From: DDH964 sp963763205
Lineage (GTDB): Bacteria > Desulfobacterota > Desulfuromonadia > Desulfuromonadales > DDH964
Direction of reading: 5' to 3'
Length of the DNA: 64,000 bases
Assembly (NCBI GenBank): GCA_963763205.1
Contig: CAVXNQ010000006.1
Span: 62,001 to 126,000, forward strand
Part shown: one piece after another, positions 28,232-38,790 of the stretch
How positions within the stretch are numbered: position 1 is the first letter of the stretch
Layout: each line of letters begins with the position of its first letter
Made by a program: the position numbers and the translations under genes
The notes under the pieces: generated by a model
The model's database searches: none
The model's input: the letters and a program-made list of their open reading frames with translations, nothing else
What the model was told of the DNA's origin: nothing

Positions 28232-28658
28232 CGGTGTGCTCTCCTTGCATCTCGCCCGTTAGGACGCCAACTTTTGAAGCAGGACCGGCGGGACGCGCCC
28301 CGCCAGGCGCCTTACTGTTTGTCCAGACGGCGACAAAAAGTAAGCAAAAAACGCCTTTCCCCTGCGGGGGGCATGCGGTCGCGCGATTTTCGGAGTCTTG
28401 AATTGCCATGGCCGCCATCCTACTCCGACGATCCTTCGTGGACAGAATCCCGTCTCCGATCCAGGGTCATTGGCCGCAAGCTTTTATCCGCTTCCGCTCT
28501 GCGCAGTCAGAGGCTCGGGTGGTTTAAATGCTTGAAAACCAAGCGGCGCCGACGTTCGCTCCCCATTGCAGCCGACCGGGACCGGCGACCTTGAAGTCTC
28601 AGCGCCGACCGCTCTGCGACCCGATACTGGGGACCCTATAGTCTCAGGCCGGCTCGCG
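28232..28658. other. 427-bp intergenic region, no gene seen
   Basis: Lies between waaA and lpxK, which are otherwise in one direction. It contains TTGTCCAGACGGCGACAAAAAG near 28320, several GC-rich short inverted repeats (for example CGGGACGCGCCCCGCC) and no ORF with recognisable content or a ribosome site. It may be a decayed repeat or hold a promoter for lpxK. I could not identify either firmly. Confidence 0.4.
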
Positions 28659-29964
28659 CTAGCGCCCCTCCCCTTCCCCGACGAGGTCGCGCAGCACCCG
28701 CAGCGTATGGGCGGTGGCGCCGACGTTGGCCGCCAGCAGCTCCCGTCCCCGCGCCCCCATCGCGACGCAGGCCTCCGGATCGTCGAGCAGCCGCCCCAGT
28801 TCCCGGGCCAACTCCTCGCCGCCGGCGACCTGCCGCCCGCCTCCCACCTCCAGCAGCAGCCGGGAGATCTCCTTGAAATTGTGCATGTGGGGACCGAACA
28901 GGACCGGTTTGCCGACCAGGGAGGCTTCGAGGACGTTGTGGCCGCCTATCGGCACCAGGCTGCCGCCGACGAAGACCAGGTCGGCGACGGCGTAGTAGTT
29001 GAGCATTTCCCCCAACGTGTCGCCGACCAGCACCCCGCCCGCCGGCAGGGCTTCGCCGCGCTCCTCGACCTCGCTGCGCAGGGCGCAGGGCAGTCCCGCG
29101 GCGCCGAGCATCTCGACCACCGTGCGACAGCGCTCCGGGTGGCGCGGGACCAGGATCAGGACCAGGTCCCGGCCGGCCGCCAGCAGCTGCTGGTAGGCGG
29201 CGACCAGCACCTCTTCCTCACCGGCATGGGTACTGCCGGCGACCAGGACCCGGGTCGTCACGGGGAGCCGATAGCGGGTCCGCAGCCGGGCCACCGCGGC
29301 GGCATCGGGCAGCGGCGCCGCCATGTCGAACTTGAGATTGTGGGTGACCTCGACCAGGGCCGGATCGGCGCCGAGGCGGCGCATGCGTTCGGCGTCGAGT
29401 TCGGACTGCATGCAAAAGGCGGAAAATTTTCTCAGCAGCGGCGCCATCAGGAAGCGAAAGCGCAGGTAGCGCGGGAAAGAGCGGTCGGAGAGGCGGCCGT
29501 TGACCAGGGCCACGGGAATCCCCTGGGCCTGGCCGCAGCGCACGAAGTTGGGCCAGATTTCGGTCTCGACGATGATCAGCAGGGTCGGCCGGATCTGCCG
29601 CAGCACCCGGCGCACCACAACAGGAGAGGTCGAAGGGGAAGAAGATGCAGAGATCGGCCTCGCGCACGGTTTCGGCCACGGCATGGCCGGTTTCGGTGAC
29701 GTTGCTGATCAGGACCGCACACTCCGGGTAGGCCTGCTTGAGCGCATGCACCAGGGGGATGGCGGCGCGGGTCTCGCCGACCGAAACGGCGTGCACCCAG
29801 AAGACCTGTTTCCCGGCCAGCGGCGCCAGACGGTCCGGGGCAAAAAAGCCGAGGCGCTCGCGGATGCCACGCCGGGTCTTGCCGTAGCGCAGCCCCCGCA
29901 CCAGGTAGTAGGGGACCAGCACCACGGAGGAGGCCAGCAATATCAGATCATACAGCAGATACAC
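28659..29964 (-). CDS. waaA: 3-deoxy-D-manno-octulosonic acid transferase (one frameshift)
   Basis: About 434 aa. An N-terminal membrane anchor (LLYDLILLASSVVLVPYYLV) is followed by FWVHAVSVGETRAAIPLVHA, LLIIVETEIWPNFVR, LVNGRLSDRSFPRY, LVAGSTHAGEEEVLV, ILVPRHPERC and VGGSLVPIGGHNVLEASLVG. All are KdtA/WaaA motifs (GT30). It transfers Kdo from CMP-Kdo to lipid IVA. One extra T near 29620 breaks the frame; correction gives FDLSVVVRRVLRQIRP. GTG at 29964 is the likely start, lying inside the end of the upstream acyltransferase gene. Confidence 0.93.
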
Positions 29965-30619
29965 CGTACTCCTCCAGGCAGGCGCGGGCCTGCCGGTCGT
30001 TCTCGTCCATGGCCGCCTGCAGACGGGCCGCAAACGCCTCGCGCTCCTCGCCGGGTGCATAACAGACCGGATCGCCGTAACAATAGAGGCCCCGCCCGAA
30101 GGGATAGGGGAGCAGAAAACGGTCCCAGGACGCGAAGCGATGGCCGCGACTGCAGACGAAGGCCAGCGGGATCACCGGTCGGCCGGTGATCCGGGCCAGC
30201 TCGGCGACGCCGGCTTTGAGCTGATGGCGCGGGCCCCTGGGCCCGTCGGGGGTGATGCCGAGGTCGAAGGGTTCGCGGCCGATCTCGACCATCTCCCGAA
30301 AGGCTTGCCGGCCCCGCCGGCTCGAGGAGCCGCGTACCGTGCCGAGGCCGAAATGGTGCATGGTCCGGGCGATCAGTTCGCCGTCCTTGGAGGCGCTGAT
30401 CAGCATCTTCGCGCCCGGGCCCCGATAGCCCTTGACCATCAGCAGCAACTGATCGTGCCAGAAGGAAAAAATGACCCGCTCGCCCCGCTCCCAAAAGCGC
30501 CGCAAGCCCTCTTCGCCGCGAATGTCGCAGCGCAGGGTGGCATGCAACAGCCGGATTACCAGCGCCGCCAGCGGCGGAGCCGCCGCCAGCAGCAGACGGT
30601 CGGCGAATCGCCTGCTCAC
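29948..30619 (-). CDS. Lysophospholipid acyltransferase family protein (DUF374)
   Basis: The protein is 223 aa, intact. An N-terminal hydrophobic stretch (LLLAAAPPLAALVIRLLHAT) precedes ERVIFSFWHDQLLLM, ISASKDGELIARTMHHFGLG, RGSSSRRGRQAFREM and LGITPDGPRGPRHQLKAGV. This is the DUF374 branch of the LPLAT superfamily, found beside waaA and msbA in many deltaproteobacteria. It probably acylates a lipid A or phospholipid intermediate; true LpxL-type HxxxxD is replaced here by FSFWHDQ. It overlaps msbA upstream by 4 bp and waaA downstream by 17 bp. Confidence 0.87.
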   Translation of the reverse strand: MSRRFADRLLLAAAPPLAALVIRLLHATLRCDIRGEEGLRRFWERGERVIFSFWHDQLLLMVKGYRGPGAKMLISASKDGELIARTMHHFGLGTVRGSSSRRGRQAFREMVEIGREPFDLGITPDGPRGPRHQLKAGVAELARITGRPVIPLAFVCSRGHRFASWDRFLLPYPFGRGLYCYGDPVCYAPGEEREAFAARLQAAMDENDRQARACLEEYGVSAV

Positions 30620-32356
30620 GCCGAATCCCGGAACTGCATTTCGTAGAGACGCTGGTAGAGCCCGCCGGCTTCGAGGAGTTCCTGGTGCCGCCCGGTCTCC
30701 ACCAAGCGCCCCGCTTCCATGACCGCGATCCGGTCGGCATGCATGATCGTCGAGAGGCGGTGGGCGATGACGAAGGTGGTGCGGTTGCGCATCAGGTTGG
30801 TGAGCGCCTGCTGAACCATCGACTCGCTCTCGGTGTCGAGGGCGCTGGTCGCCTCGTCCAGAATCAGGATCGGCGCGTCGCGCAGGATCGCCCGGGCGAT
30901 GCAGAGCCGCTGGCGCTGCCCGCCGGAGAGGCGCAGGCCGCGGTCGCCGATGGAGGTCTCGTACCCCTCGGGGAGCTGGCGGATGAATTCGTCGGCATAG
31001 GCCAGACGCGCCGCCTCCTCGACCTCGGCATCGCTCGCGCCCTGGCGTCCGTAGCGGATGTTGTCGCGGATCGTCTCGTTGAACAGGAAGGTCTCCTGGT
31101 CGACCAGGGCGATGTTGCGGTGCAGGCTCTGCTGGGTCATCTCCCGCAGATCGTGGCCATCGACGAGGATCCGTCCGGCGGTGGGGTCGTAGAAGCGGCA
31201 GAGGAGGGCGGCGACCGTCGACTTGCCGGCGCCGGAGGGGCCGACCAGCGCCACCACCTCTCCGGGCGCGGCGGCAATGCTGAAACCCGTCAGCACCGGC
31301 TCCCGGTCGTAGGCGAAGTCGACCGCCTCGAAGCGTACCGCGCCGTGGAAGCGATCGAGGGTGACGGCATCGGGGGCATCGACGATCTCCGAGCGCTCCT
31401 CGAGGACCTCGAAGACCCGCTCGGCGGCCCCCATCGCCGCCTGGATGATGTTATTGGTACGGGTCAGGCGCTTGAGGGGGGTGTACATCAGCAGGATCGC
31501 CGTCAGCACCGAAAAGAGCTCGCCCTGGGTCATCGCCCCGGCCATCACCCGGGCGAGGCCGAACCAGAGGACCGCGGCGACGCCGAAGGAGGCGAGGATT
31601 TCGATGATCGGCGAGGAGCCGGCGTCGTACTTGATGACCTTGCGGATGAAGCTGTAGAAGTGGTTGTTGACCGCCAGAAAGCGCTGTTTTTCCCGCTCCT
31701 CGGTGCCGAAAGCCTTGATCACCTTGATCCCGGAGAAGGTCTGTTCCAGCGCCGTGGTGAGGACCCCCATGGCCCCCTGGCCGCGCCGCGAGTAGCCCTT
31801 GATGCGTTTGCCGATGAAGGCTGCCGGCCCGCCGGCCAGGGGCAGGACGACGAAGGCGATGGCGGCCATCTTCCAGTCGGTGTAAAAGGCGACGCCGGCC
31901 AGGGCGAGCAGCGTCACCCCATCGCGCATGACGCTGACGATCACGTCCGAGACCGCCCCCTGCATCACCCCGACATCGTTGAGGATGCGCGACATCAGCG
32001 TTCCCGCCGGGGTGCGGGAGAAAAAGCGCATCGGCAGGTCGACGGCATGGTCAGTAGAGCTCGTTGCGGATGTGCTGGATGACCAGCTGCCCGGTGGTCT
32101 TGATGGAATATTCCTGGGCGTAGCGCGAGCCCCCCTTGAACAGGGCCAGGCCGATGACGATAAACGGCACCAGCAGGATCATGGTCCGGTCGCCGGCGAC
32201 GATCAGCTTGTCGACGAAAGGCTGCACCAGCTTGGCGGTCGCCGCGTCGCTTCCCGCCACGCCCAGCGAGGCGACGATGGAGAGGAGGATGCGCCGGCGG
32301 TAGGGCCAGGCATAGGCGAAGAGCCGCCGGTAGAGGATGGGTCCCTTGCTGCTCAC
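30616..32356 (-). CDS. msbA: Lipid A flippase, ABC transporter MsbA (one frameshift)
   Basis: About 580 aa. The N-terminal six-helix domain includes LSIVASLGVAGSDAATAKLV and FFSRTPAGTLMSRILNDVGV. The nucleotide-binding domain has Walker A VGPSGAGKSTVAALLCRFYD, signature RLSGGQRQRLCIARA, Walker B ILILDEATSALD and the switch His in FVIAHRLSTI. MsbA flips lipid A-core across the inner membrane. One extra T near 32055 creates a stop after HIRNELY; without it the junction reads NELYDHAVDLPMRFFSRTP. GTG start at 32356 overlaps the lpxB stop (GTGA). Confidence 0.93.
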
Positions 32357-33534
32357 GCTGTTCCTTTCTGGTTCCGGGCGCCACTCATGGCGGCGGCGAT
32401 CTCCGCTACGCGCCGGGAACATCCCGGTTCGCCCAGGCGCTCGCGGACCTCGGCGAGTCCGGCCAGGGCCGCATGCCGATAGGCCCGGTCCTCGAGCAGG
32501 CGGCGGATCTCGGCGGCCAGCGCCGGCGGGTTGGCGGCGTCCTGGAGAAACTCGCGCGCCACTTCGCGGCCGGCGACGATGTTGGGCAGGCCGAAATGGG
32601 GGATCTTCACCAGCCGCCGGCCGACGGCGTAGGTCAGCGCCGCGCCGCTGGTAGAGGATCGCCAGCGGGGTGCCGGCCAGCGCCGCCTGCAGGGTCACCG
32701 TCCCGGAGACGCAGAGGATCGCGTCGCAGGCCCCGGATACGTCGTAGATGTTCGTCCTCGACCAGGGTGACCGGCAGCCCCGCGGCCGCCACCCGCTGCG
32801 CCAGTGCGGCGCGGTCGCAGGCCGGCGCCACCGGCAGCAGGAACTGGCGGGCAACCCCCTGCTCGACGAGCAGCCGGGCGCTCTCGCAGCAGGGTGTCGA
32901 ACATGTAGCGGAGCTCGCTCTTCCGGCTGCCCGGGAAGAGGCCGACCACCGGCAGGCCGGGATCGAGACCCGCGTCGCGCAAAAACGGCTCCCGCTCCCG
33001 TTCGCGCCGGTACTCGTCGAGCAGGGGGTTGCCGACATATTCGACGTCGAGGCCCAGCCCCTGGTAGAGGGGGGGCTCGAAGGGGAAGATCACCGCCAGC
33101 TTGTCGACCCGGGCGGCGATGGTCTTCACCCGCCCCTTCTTCCAGGCCCAGACCTTGGGACCGATGTAGTAGAGGACCGGGATTCCGGCCCGTTTCGCCT
33201 CCCGGGCGAAGCGCAGGTTGAAGCCCGGGATAGTCGATCAGGATCACCAGGTCGGGCCGCTGCGGTCCCGCAGAGCAGCCCCTGCAGCAGGCGGAAGGCG
33301 CGGCGGATCATCGGCAGCCGGCCGAGGACCTCGACCAGCCCCATGACCGCCAGCTCCTCGGCCGGGAAGACGATGTCGCAGCCGGCGGCGCGCATCCGCT
33401 GGCCGCCGATGCCGAAAAAGGAGAGCCCGGGATCGACATCCCGGGCTGCCCGGATCAGGTTGGCGCCATGCAGATCACCCGAGGCCTCGCCGGTGACGAT
33501 CAGGGCCCGTCGCTGGGCTCTTCGCTGCGTTCAT
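32353..33534 (-). CDS. lpxB: Lipid A disaccharide synthase (many frameshifts)
   Basis: About 385 aa. Pieces in order are RALIVTGEASGDLHGANLIR, FFGIGGQRMRAAGCDIVFPA and ELAVMGLVEVLGRLPMIRRA. They continue with VIFPFEPPLYQGLGLDVEYV, VGLFPGSRKSELRYMFDTLL and MKIPHFGLPNIVAGREVARE. These cover LpxB (GT19) from end to end. It condenses UDP-2,3-diacylglucosamine with lipid X. At least five breaks occur between 32600 and 33520; the first, near 33515, is one extra C just after the start. ATG at 33534; the end overlaps msbA. An essential gene in LPS-making cells, so true inactivation is unlikely. Confidence 0.9.
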
Positions 33535-33558
33535 GGCCGGCTCCGCATCGGCGTCGGC

Positions 33559-34337
33559 TCAGCGGGCGATGCCCCGCTGGCTGTCGCGGATGAAATCGAT
33601 GAAGAGCTGCAGTTCCGGGCTCGCCTCGAGCTCGCTGTCGATCCGCGCCAGGGCCTCCTCCAGGCGCAGGTCGCTGCGGAAAATCAGCTTGTAGGCGTTT
33701 TTGATCGAGCGCAGCACCGCCTCGGAATAGCCGCGCCGTTTGAGACCGACGATATTGATGCCGACGGTTTTCGCCCGGTCCCCCTGGGCGATGGTGTAGG
33801 GGGGGATGTCCTGGGTGACCATGGAGCCGCCGCTGATCATGGTGTGGCTGCCGACCCGGGTGAACTGGTGGACCGCGGAGAGCCCGCCGAGGATGGCATG
33901 GTCGTCGATCTCGACATGGCCGGCCAGGGTCGCGCAGTTGGCGAGGATGACCCGGTTGCCGACCTTGCAGTCGTGGGCGACATGGGAATAGGCCATGAAC
34001 AGGTTGTCGTTGCCGATCACCGTCTCGCCGCCGCCGTCTTCGGTGCCGCGATGGATGGTGACGAACTCGCGGATGGTGTTGCGGTCGCCGATCTTCAGCC
34101 GGGTCTCCTCGCCGTGGAACTTGAGGTCCTGGGGGACGGCGCCGACCGAGGCGAACTGGAAGATGCGGTTGTCGCGGCCGATGCGTCGTCGGTCCTTCGA
34201 TGACGGCATGGGGACCGACGCTGGTGCCGGCGGCGATGCTGACCCGATCACCGATGACCGCATAGGGGCCGACACTGACGCCCGCTTCGAGGCGGCGCTC
34301 CGGGATGGATGATGGCCGTGGCATGAATCATCGTCAT
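33559..34337 (-). CDS. lpxA: UDP-N-acetylglucosamine acyltransferase (two frameshifts)
   Basis: About 258 aa. A left-handed beta-helix of hexapeptide repeats (VGPYAVIGDRVSIAAGTSVG) is followed by GAVPQDLKFHGEETRLKIGD and IREFVTIHRGTEDGGG. Next come FMAYSHVAHDCKVGNRVILA with the catalytic His, and HQFTRVGSHTMISGGSMVTQ. The C-terminal helical domain has LKRRGYSEAVLRSIKNAYKL. LpxA performs the first step of lipid A synthesis with acyl-ACP. Extra bases near 34190 and 34303 split the N-terminus; correction gives IIHPGARLEAG and EGPTRIGRDN. ATG at 34337 overlaps the fabZ stop. Confidence 0.93.
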
Positions 34338-34777
34338 ACCCTTCCCGCGGGGCGAAGGTCGCCTTGAGATCGGCTTCGGCCACCAGGGTGTCGCCGACGT
34401 AGGCCTTGCCGGTGAAGCAGTAGAGTCCGCGCCGGCAATTGGAAAGTTCCAGTTCGATGCGCAGGACGTCGCCGGGAACGACCGGGCGCCGGAAGCGGGC
34501 ATTGTCGATGCCGGTAAAGTAGGTGACCTTGTCCGGTCCGATCTTGTCGGAGATGATGGCGAAGACGCCGCCGACCTGGGCCATCGCCTCGATGATCAGG
34601 ACCCCGGGCATCACCGGGTGGCCGGGGAAATGCCCCTGGAAAAAGGGTTCGTTGATGGTGACGTTCTTGATCCCGACCACCCGCTTCCCCTCCACCAGCT
34701 CTTCGATCCGGTCGACAAGCAGAAAGGGATAGCGATGGGGGAGAATCTTGCATGATCTGCACGCTGTCGAGTTTCAT
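34334..34777 (-). CDS. fabZ: 3-hydroxyacyl-ACP dehydratase FabZ (frameshifts at both ends)
   Basis: About 146 aa, single hot-dog fold. EPFFQGHFPGHPVMPGVLII holds the catalytic His and EAMAQVGGVFA the catalytic Glu. FTGIDNARFRRPVVPGDVLR follows. It dehydrates 3-hydroxyacyl-ACP in fatty acid synthesis and competes with LpxA/LpxD for substrate, which fits its place between them. One extra A near 34752 breaks the start; corrected it reads IMQILPHRYPFLLVDRIEEL. The 3' end as read runs into lpxA. The natural stop is probably TGA at 34334, giving ATGA overlap. ATG at 34777 overlaps the lpxD stop. Confidence 0.92.
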   Translation of the reverse strand: MKLDSVQIMQDSPPSLSLSACRPDRRAGGGEAGGRDQERHHQRTLFPGAFPRPPGDARGPDHRGDGPGRRRLRHHLRQDRTGQGHLLYRHRQCPLPAPGRSRRRPAHRTGTFQLPARTLLLHRQGLRRRHPGGRSRSQGDLRPAGRV

Positions 34778-35814
34778 TCTTGGTTCTTCTCCTTCACCAG
34801 CGTTTCCAATCGATCGAGCTGCCGCCGCAGCCGGGTCAGCTCCTTGCGCATCTCGGGCAGTTTGGCAAAACTCATCGAAGCCTTCAGCCATTCCCGGTGG
34901 GGCATGGCCGGCGAACCGGAAAGGATCTGGTTCCCCTCGGTGTTGCCGGCAATCCCGCTCTGGCCGCCGAGCATGACGTTGTCGCCGACCTTGACGTGGC
35001 CGACCACCGCCGACTGGCCGCCGAAGGTGCAGTGGTTGCCGATGGTGGTGCTGCCGGCGATGCCGACCTGGGCGACCAGGATGGTATCCTCGCCGATGGT
35101 GACGTTATGGGCGATCTGCACCAGGTTGTCGAGCTTGGTGCCGCGGCCGATACGCGTTACCCCCATGGCGGCGCGGTCGATGCAGCAGCAGGCGCCGATC
35201 TCGACGTCATCGCCGATCTCGACGATGCCGACCTGGGGGATCTTGAAGTAGCGGTTGCCGTCGGGAGCGAAGCCGAAGCCGTCGGAGCCGATCACGGCGT
35301 TGGGCTGGAGGATGACCCGGTCGCCGAGTCGGCACCCTTCGCGCACCACCGCTCCGCCGTGCAGGATGCAGTCGGCGCCGATGCTGACGCCGGCATAGAG
35401 AATCACCCCCGGGTAGAGGATGGTGCCGCGGCCGATGGTCACCTCCGGACCGACCACGCAGCCCGGGTGGATGGTCACCTCCTCGGCGAGCTGCGCCGAG
35501 GGGTCGACACTGGCTCCGGCCATCACCCCGCCGGGGGCCGGGCGCTGCACCTGGAGCGCGGTCAGGATCTTGGCGAAGGCCAGATAGGGATTGGCGCAGA
35601 CCAGCAGCGGCAAGCCCGGGGCCTCGGTGCCGGGAGCGACGATCGCGGCGGCAGCCCGGGTCTGGGCCAGCCGCGAGAGATATTTGGGGTTGGCGACGAA
35701 GGTGATCTCGCCGGGGCCGGCGGTATCGATCGGCGCCACCCGGCTGATCTCCAGGTTGCCGTCGCCGATCACGCTGCCGCCGACCAGTGTCGCCAACTGT
35801 TCGAGGGTCGCCAC
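34774..35814 (-). CDS. lpxD: UDP-3-O-(3-hydroxyacyl)glucosamine N-acyltransferase
   Basis: The protein is 346 aa, intact. The N-terminal uridine-binding domain (PGEITFVANPKYLSRLAQTR) leads to a long hexapeptide-repeat helix with IGRGTKLDNLVQIAHNVTIG, holding the catalytic His of QIAHN. IGSDGFGFAPDGNRYFKIPQ is an LpxD hallmark. The C-terminal coiled helix (ELTRLRRQLDRLETLVKEKN) completes it. It adds the second acyl chain to UDP-acyl-GlcN. It starts 10 bp after skp and overlaps fabZ. Confidence 0.96.
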   Translation of the reverse strand: MATLEQLATLVGGSVIGDGNLEISRVAPIDTAGPGEITFVANPKYLSRLAQTRAAAAIVAPGTEAPGLPLLVCANPYLAFAKILTALQVQRPAPGGVMAGASVDPSAQLAEEVTIHPGCVVGPEVTIGRGTILYPGVILYAGVSIGADCILHGGAVVREGCRLGDRVILQPNAVIGSDGFGFAPDGNRYFKIPQVGIVEIGDDVEIGACCCIDRAAMGVTRIGRGTKLDNLVQIAHNVTIGEDTILVAQVGIAGSTTIGNHCTFGGQSAVVGHVKVGDNVMLGGQSGIAGNTEGNQILSGSPAMPHREWLKASMSFAKLPEMRKELTRLRRQLDRLETLVKEKNQE

Positions 35815-35824
35815 ATCGCCCCCC

Positions 35825-36355
35825 TTATTTGCCCTGAGTCTTCTTGAACTGGGCGTCGAACTCCTTGAGGAGCGTATCGGTCAGGTCGACCTTGTCGGCC
35901 CCGTAGATGACGCCGCCGCTGTTGCGCTCGACGATCAGGTCGTAGCCCTCGCGCTTGCCGATCTCCTGCACCAGCTTGACCAGCTTCTCGATGATGCGGT
36001 TGGTATGATCGGAATCCTGCTGCTGCAGCTCGTCCTGAACATCCTTGGTAAAGCGCTGGAAGTCCTTGAGTTTCTGCTGGTAGTCGCGTTCCTTGGCATC
36101 CCGCGCCTCGGGCGAGAGGACCACCGCCTGCTTCTCCAGATCCGCCTTGAGGGTTTTCAGTTCCTCCTGCCGTTTGTTGATGACCGCCTCGTAGTCCTTG
36201 ACCTTGGCGGAGATCTTCTCCTTGGCCGCTTTTCCTTCCGCGGAGAGGTTGAGGGCTTTCTGCAGGTCGACAAAACCGACCTTGGTCTCAGCCGCACTGG
36301 CGCTGAACGCGCCGAGAAGCAGCAGGGAAAGGGCCAATATCAATACTTTCTTCAT
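35825..36355 (-). CDS. skp: Periplasmic chaperone Skp/OmpH family
   Basis: The protein is 176 aa. A signal peptide (KVLILALSLLLLGAFSASAA) is followed by ETKVGFVDLQKALNLSAEGK and a long Lys/Glu-rich coiled coil. This builds the tentacles that hold unfolded outer membrane proteins. It sits between bamA and lpxD, the classical position of ompH/skp. Intact. Confidence 0.94.
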   Translation of the reverse strand: MKKVLILALSLLLLGAFSASAAETKVGFVDLQKALNLSAEGKAAKEKISAKVKDYEAVINKRQEELKTLKADLEKQAVVLSPEARDAKERDYQQKLKDFQRFTKDVQDELQQQDSDHTNRIIEKLVKLVQEIGKREGYDLIVERNSGGVIYGADKVDLTDTLLKEFDAQFKKTQGK

Positions 36356-36384
36356 GTCAGGACTCCTTGCTTGATGGGGTTGAA

Positions 36385-38679
36385 CTAAAAGAAATTGCCG
36401 ATCGAGAATTCAAATTGCGAGGGGCTCTCCCCTTCCTTGGGGGATCGAGGTTTTTCCCCCACTCCAGACGCAGCGGTCCCAGGGGACTGACCCAGCGGAT
36501 GCCGGCGCCGACGCTGTTGCGCATGTCGGAGAAATAATCCTGGTCATCGCTCCAGGCATTGCCGGTGTCGAAAAAGAGCACCCCTTTCAATCCCAGGTCC
36601 TTGACCAGGGGAAAGAGATATTCGAGATTGAAATAGGCGTCCTTGGTGCCGCCGACGTATTCGAAGTCCTCGGCGGTCGCGACCGTTGCGCCGGTCACCG
36701 GATCGACGCTGGTGATCTCCCGGCGGACCCGCGGGCCCACTTCCCGCGTCTTGAAGCCGCGCAGGGTGCGGATGCCGCCGAGGTAGAAGCGCTCGTCGAT
36801 GGGAATTTCGTGATCCCCGATCTGGGAGACGTAGCCGATCGACCCGTGGGCGGAAAAGACCGTCCCCCAGCGCCAGGGCCAGAAATGGCGGTGATCGACG
36901 ATATAGCGGGCAAAATGCTCGGAGCCGCCGAGACCGGCGAATTCGACCGACGCCTCGGAAACGCCGCCGCGGCTCGGATCCAGACGGTAATCGGTGGTAT
37001 CCCGGGTCAGCGAAGCGAAGATCGAGGAAAGGGACGATTTCCCCTGCTGGTCCTTGATCTCCCGCGACGCGTTGACATCGACATCGTAGATATCCTTCTG
37101 CTCGTAGCGGTAGGTGAAGAAGGCGCGCGAATTATCGGTCAGCGGGAAGCCGAGCTTGACGTCGCCGCCGGTGGCCTTCTTGCTGAAGTCGGTCCATTCG
37201 CGGTCGGTCTTGTACAGGTCCCCGCCCAGCGACAGGTTGTAATCGAGGAAGTAGGGGTCGAGCAGACCGAGCTGATAGGTGGTACTGGTTCCGCCGAGGG
37301 ACCCGGACAGGTTGAGCTTGAGCCCCCGGCCGAGAAAGTTGGCCTGGCTGATGGAGCCCTGGCCGATGAACTTGTCGACCGAGGAATAGCCGAAACCGAG
37401 GCTGAAAGTCCCGGTCGGCTTTTCCTTGACGGCGACGTCGACGTCCATCTGCCCCTCGTTGGGGCCCTTGGCGGTGGCCAGGTTGACTTCTTCGAAATAA
37501 CCGAGGTTGTTGATCTTGCGCCGGCTTTCCTTGAGGCCGGTGGCGCTGTACAGGTCCCCCTCGACGAGCTTCATCTCGCGCCGCACCACCTTGTCGCGGG
37601 TCTTGGTGTTGCCGGAGACCCGGATCCGGTTGATGTGCACCTGGATCCCCTGTTCGATGTCGTACTTGAGATCGATGGTGTGTTGTTCGGTGTCGAGGCT
37701 GGAGAGCGGGGCGACATTGACGTAGGCATAGCCCTGATCGGCGTACAGATCGTTGATGGCGGTGACATCCTGGCGCAGCAGTTCCCGGCTGAACACCTCG
37801 CCGGGCTTGAGCTTGGTCAGGGCGAGGATTTCGTCGGCCGGCTTGAGCAGGTCGCCCTGCACCTCCACCTTGCCGACCCGGAACTGATCCCCCTCCTCGA
37901 TGTCGATGGAGATGTCCATGTACTTGTTGTCGTCGACCAGGGTGATCTGGGGCTTATGGACCTTGACCTGCACGTAGCCCTTGTTGAAATAGTGGTCGGC
38001 GATCAGTTCCAGGTCCTGGTCGAGCAGGTCTTCGCGATAGGTGCCGCGGTCGGTGAGCCAGGAGAGGAACCAGCGCTCCTTGGTCTGCATGACCTTGCGC
38101 AGCTCGCGGTCGGAGAAGACCGTGTTGCCGTGGAAACGGATGCTGTCGACGAGCACCTTCTTCCCCTCGTTGATCGCCAGGGTCAGGGTCGCCTCGCCGT
38201 CGGCAGCGGTCGCCAGCTTCGGTTCGATGGTCGACCGCGTGGTACCCCTCCTCGACATAGGCTTTGCGGATGGCGGCGATGCTCTTTTCCACCTCCTGGG
38301 GATTGTAAATGCCGGGGACTTTCAGGGTCAGCAGGGGGCGCAGCTTTTCTACCTTGAGTTCCTTGTTGCCGGAAAATTTGACCTCGCGTAACAGCGGCCG
38401 TTCAACGAGGTGATAGGTGAGGATCTCGCTGCCACCCTGGGAGGTGATATCAGCGCTGACATCGGAAAACCGGCCGAGCTTGAAGATCGCCTGGATATCC
38501 TTGTCGATGTCGTCGAGAGTCACGGTCTGACCGGGCTTGACCGAAAGGACCGCGCGCACCGCACTCGGTTCGACGCGCAGGGTGCCGGCGATCTGCACCT
38601 CACCGATCCGGTAGGATTGGCCCCAGGCCGCAGCCGGCAGCCAGAGCAGCGCCAGCAGCATCAGCAAACGTTTCAACAT
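36385..38679 (-). CDS. bamA: Outer membrane protein assembly factor BamA (two frameshifts)
   Basis: About 763 aa. A signal peptide (MLKRLLMLLALLWLPAAAWG) is followed by five POTRA domains, which include RIGEVQIAGTLRVEPSAVRA and KFSGNKELKVEKLRPLL. The barrel carries the lid-loop motif FYLGGIRTLRGFKTREVGPR. Other features are FFDTGNAWSDDQDYFSDMRN and GAGIRWVSPLGPLRLEWGKN. BamA inserts beta-barrel proteins into the outer membrane. One extra G near 38232 splits POTRA 2-3. A break near 36430 hides the natural end, which on correction is ESPSQFEFSIGNFF with TAG at 36385, a proper C-terminal Phe for a barrel protein. Confidence 0.95.
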
Positions 38680-38790
38680 GCAGAAAAAACTCCCGAAAAA
38701 TCGCTGCCAAAGGGCGTCATTATAAAAAACCACCCGCAAAGTGTAAACCAAAAACTAGGGTCGTTGCCATCCGCAGTGTCCGGCTGAACA

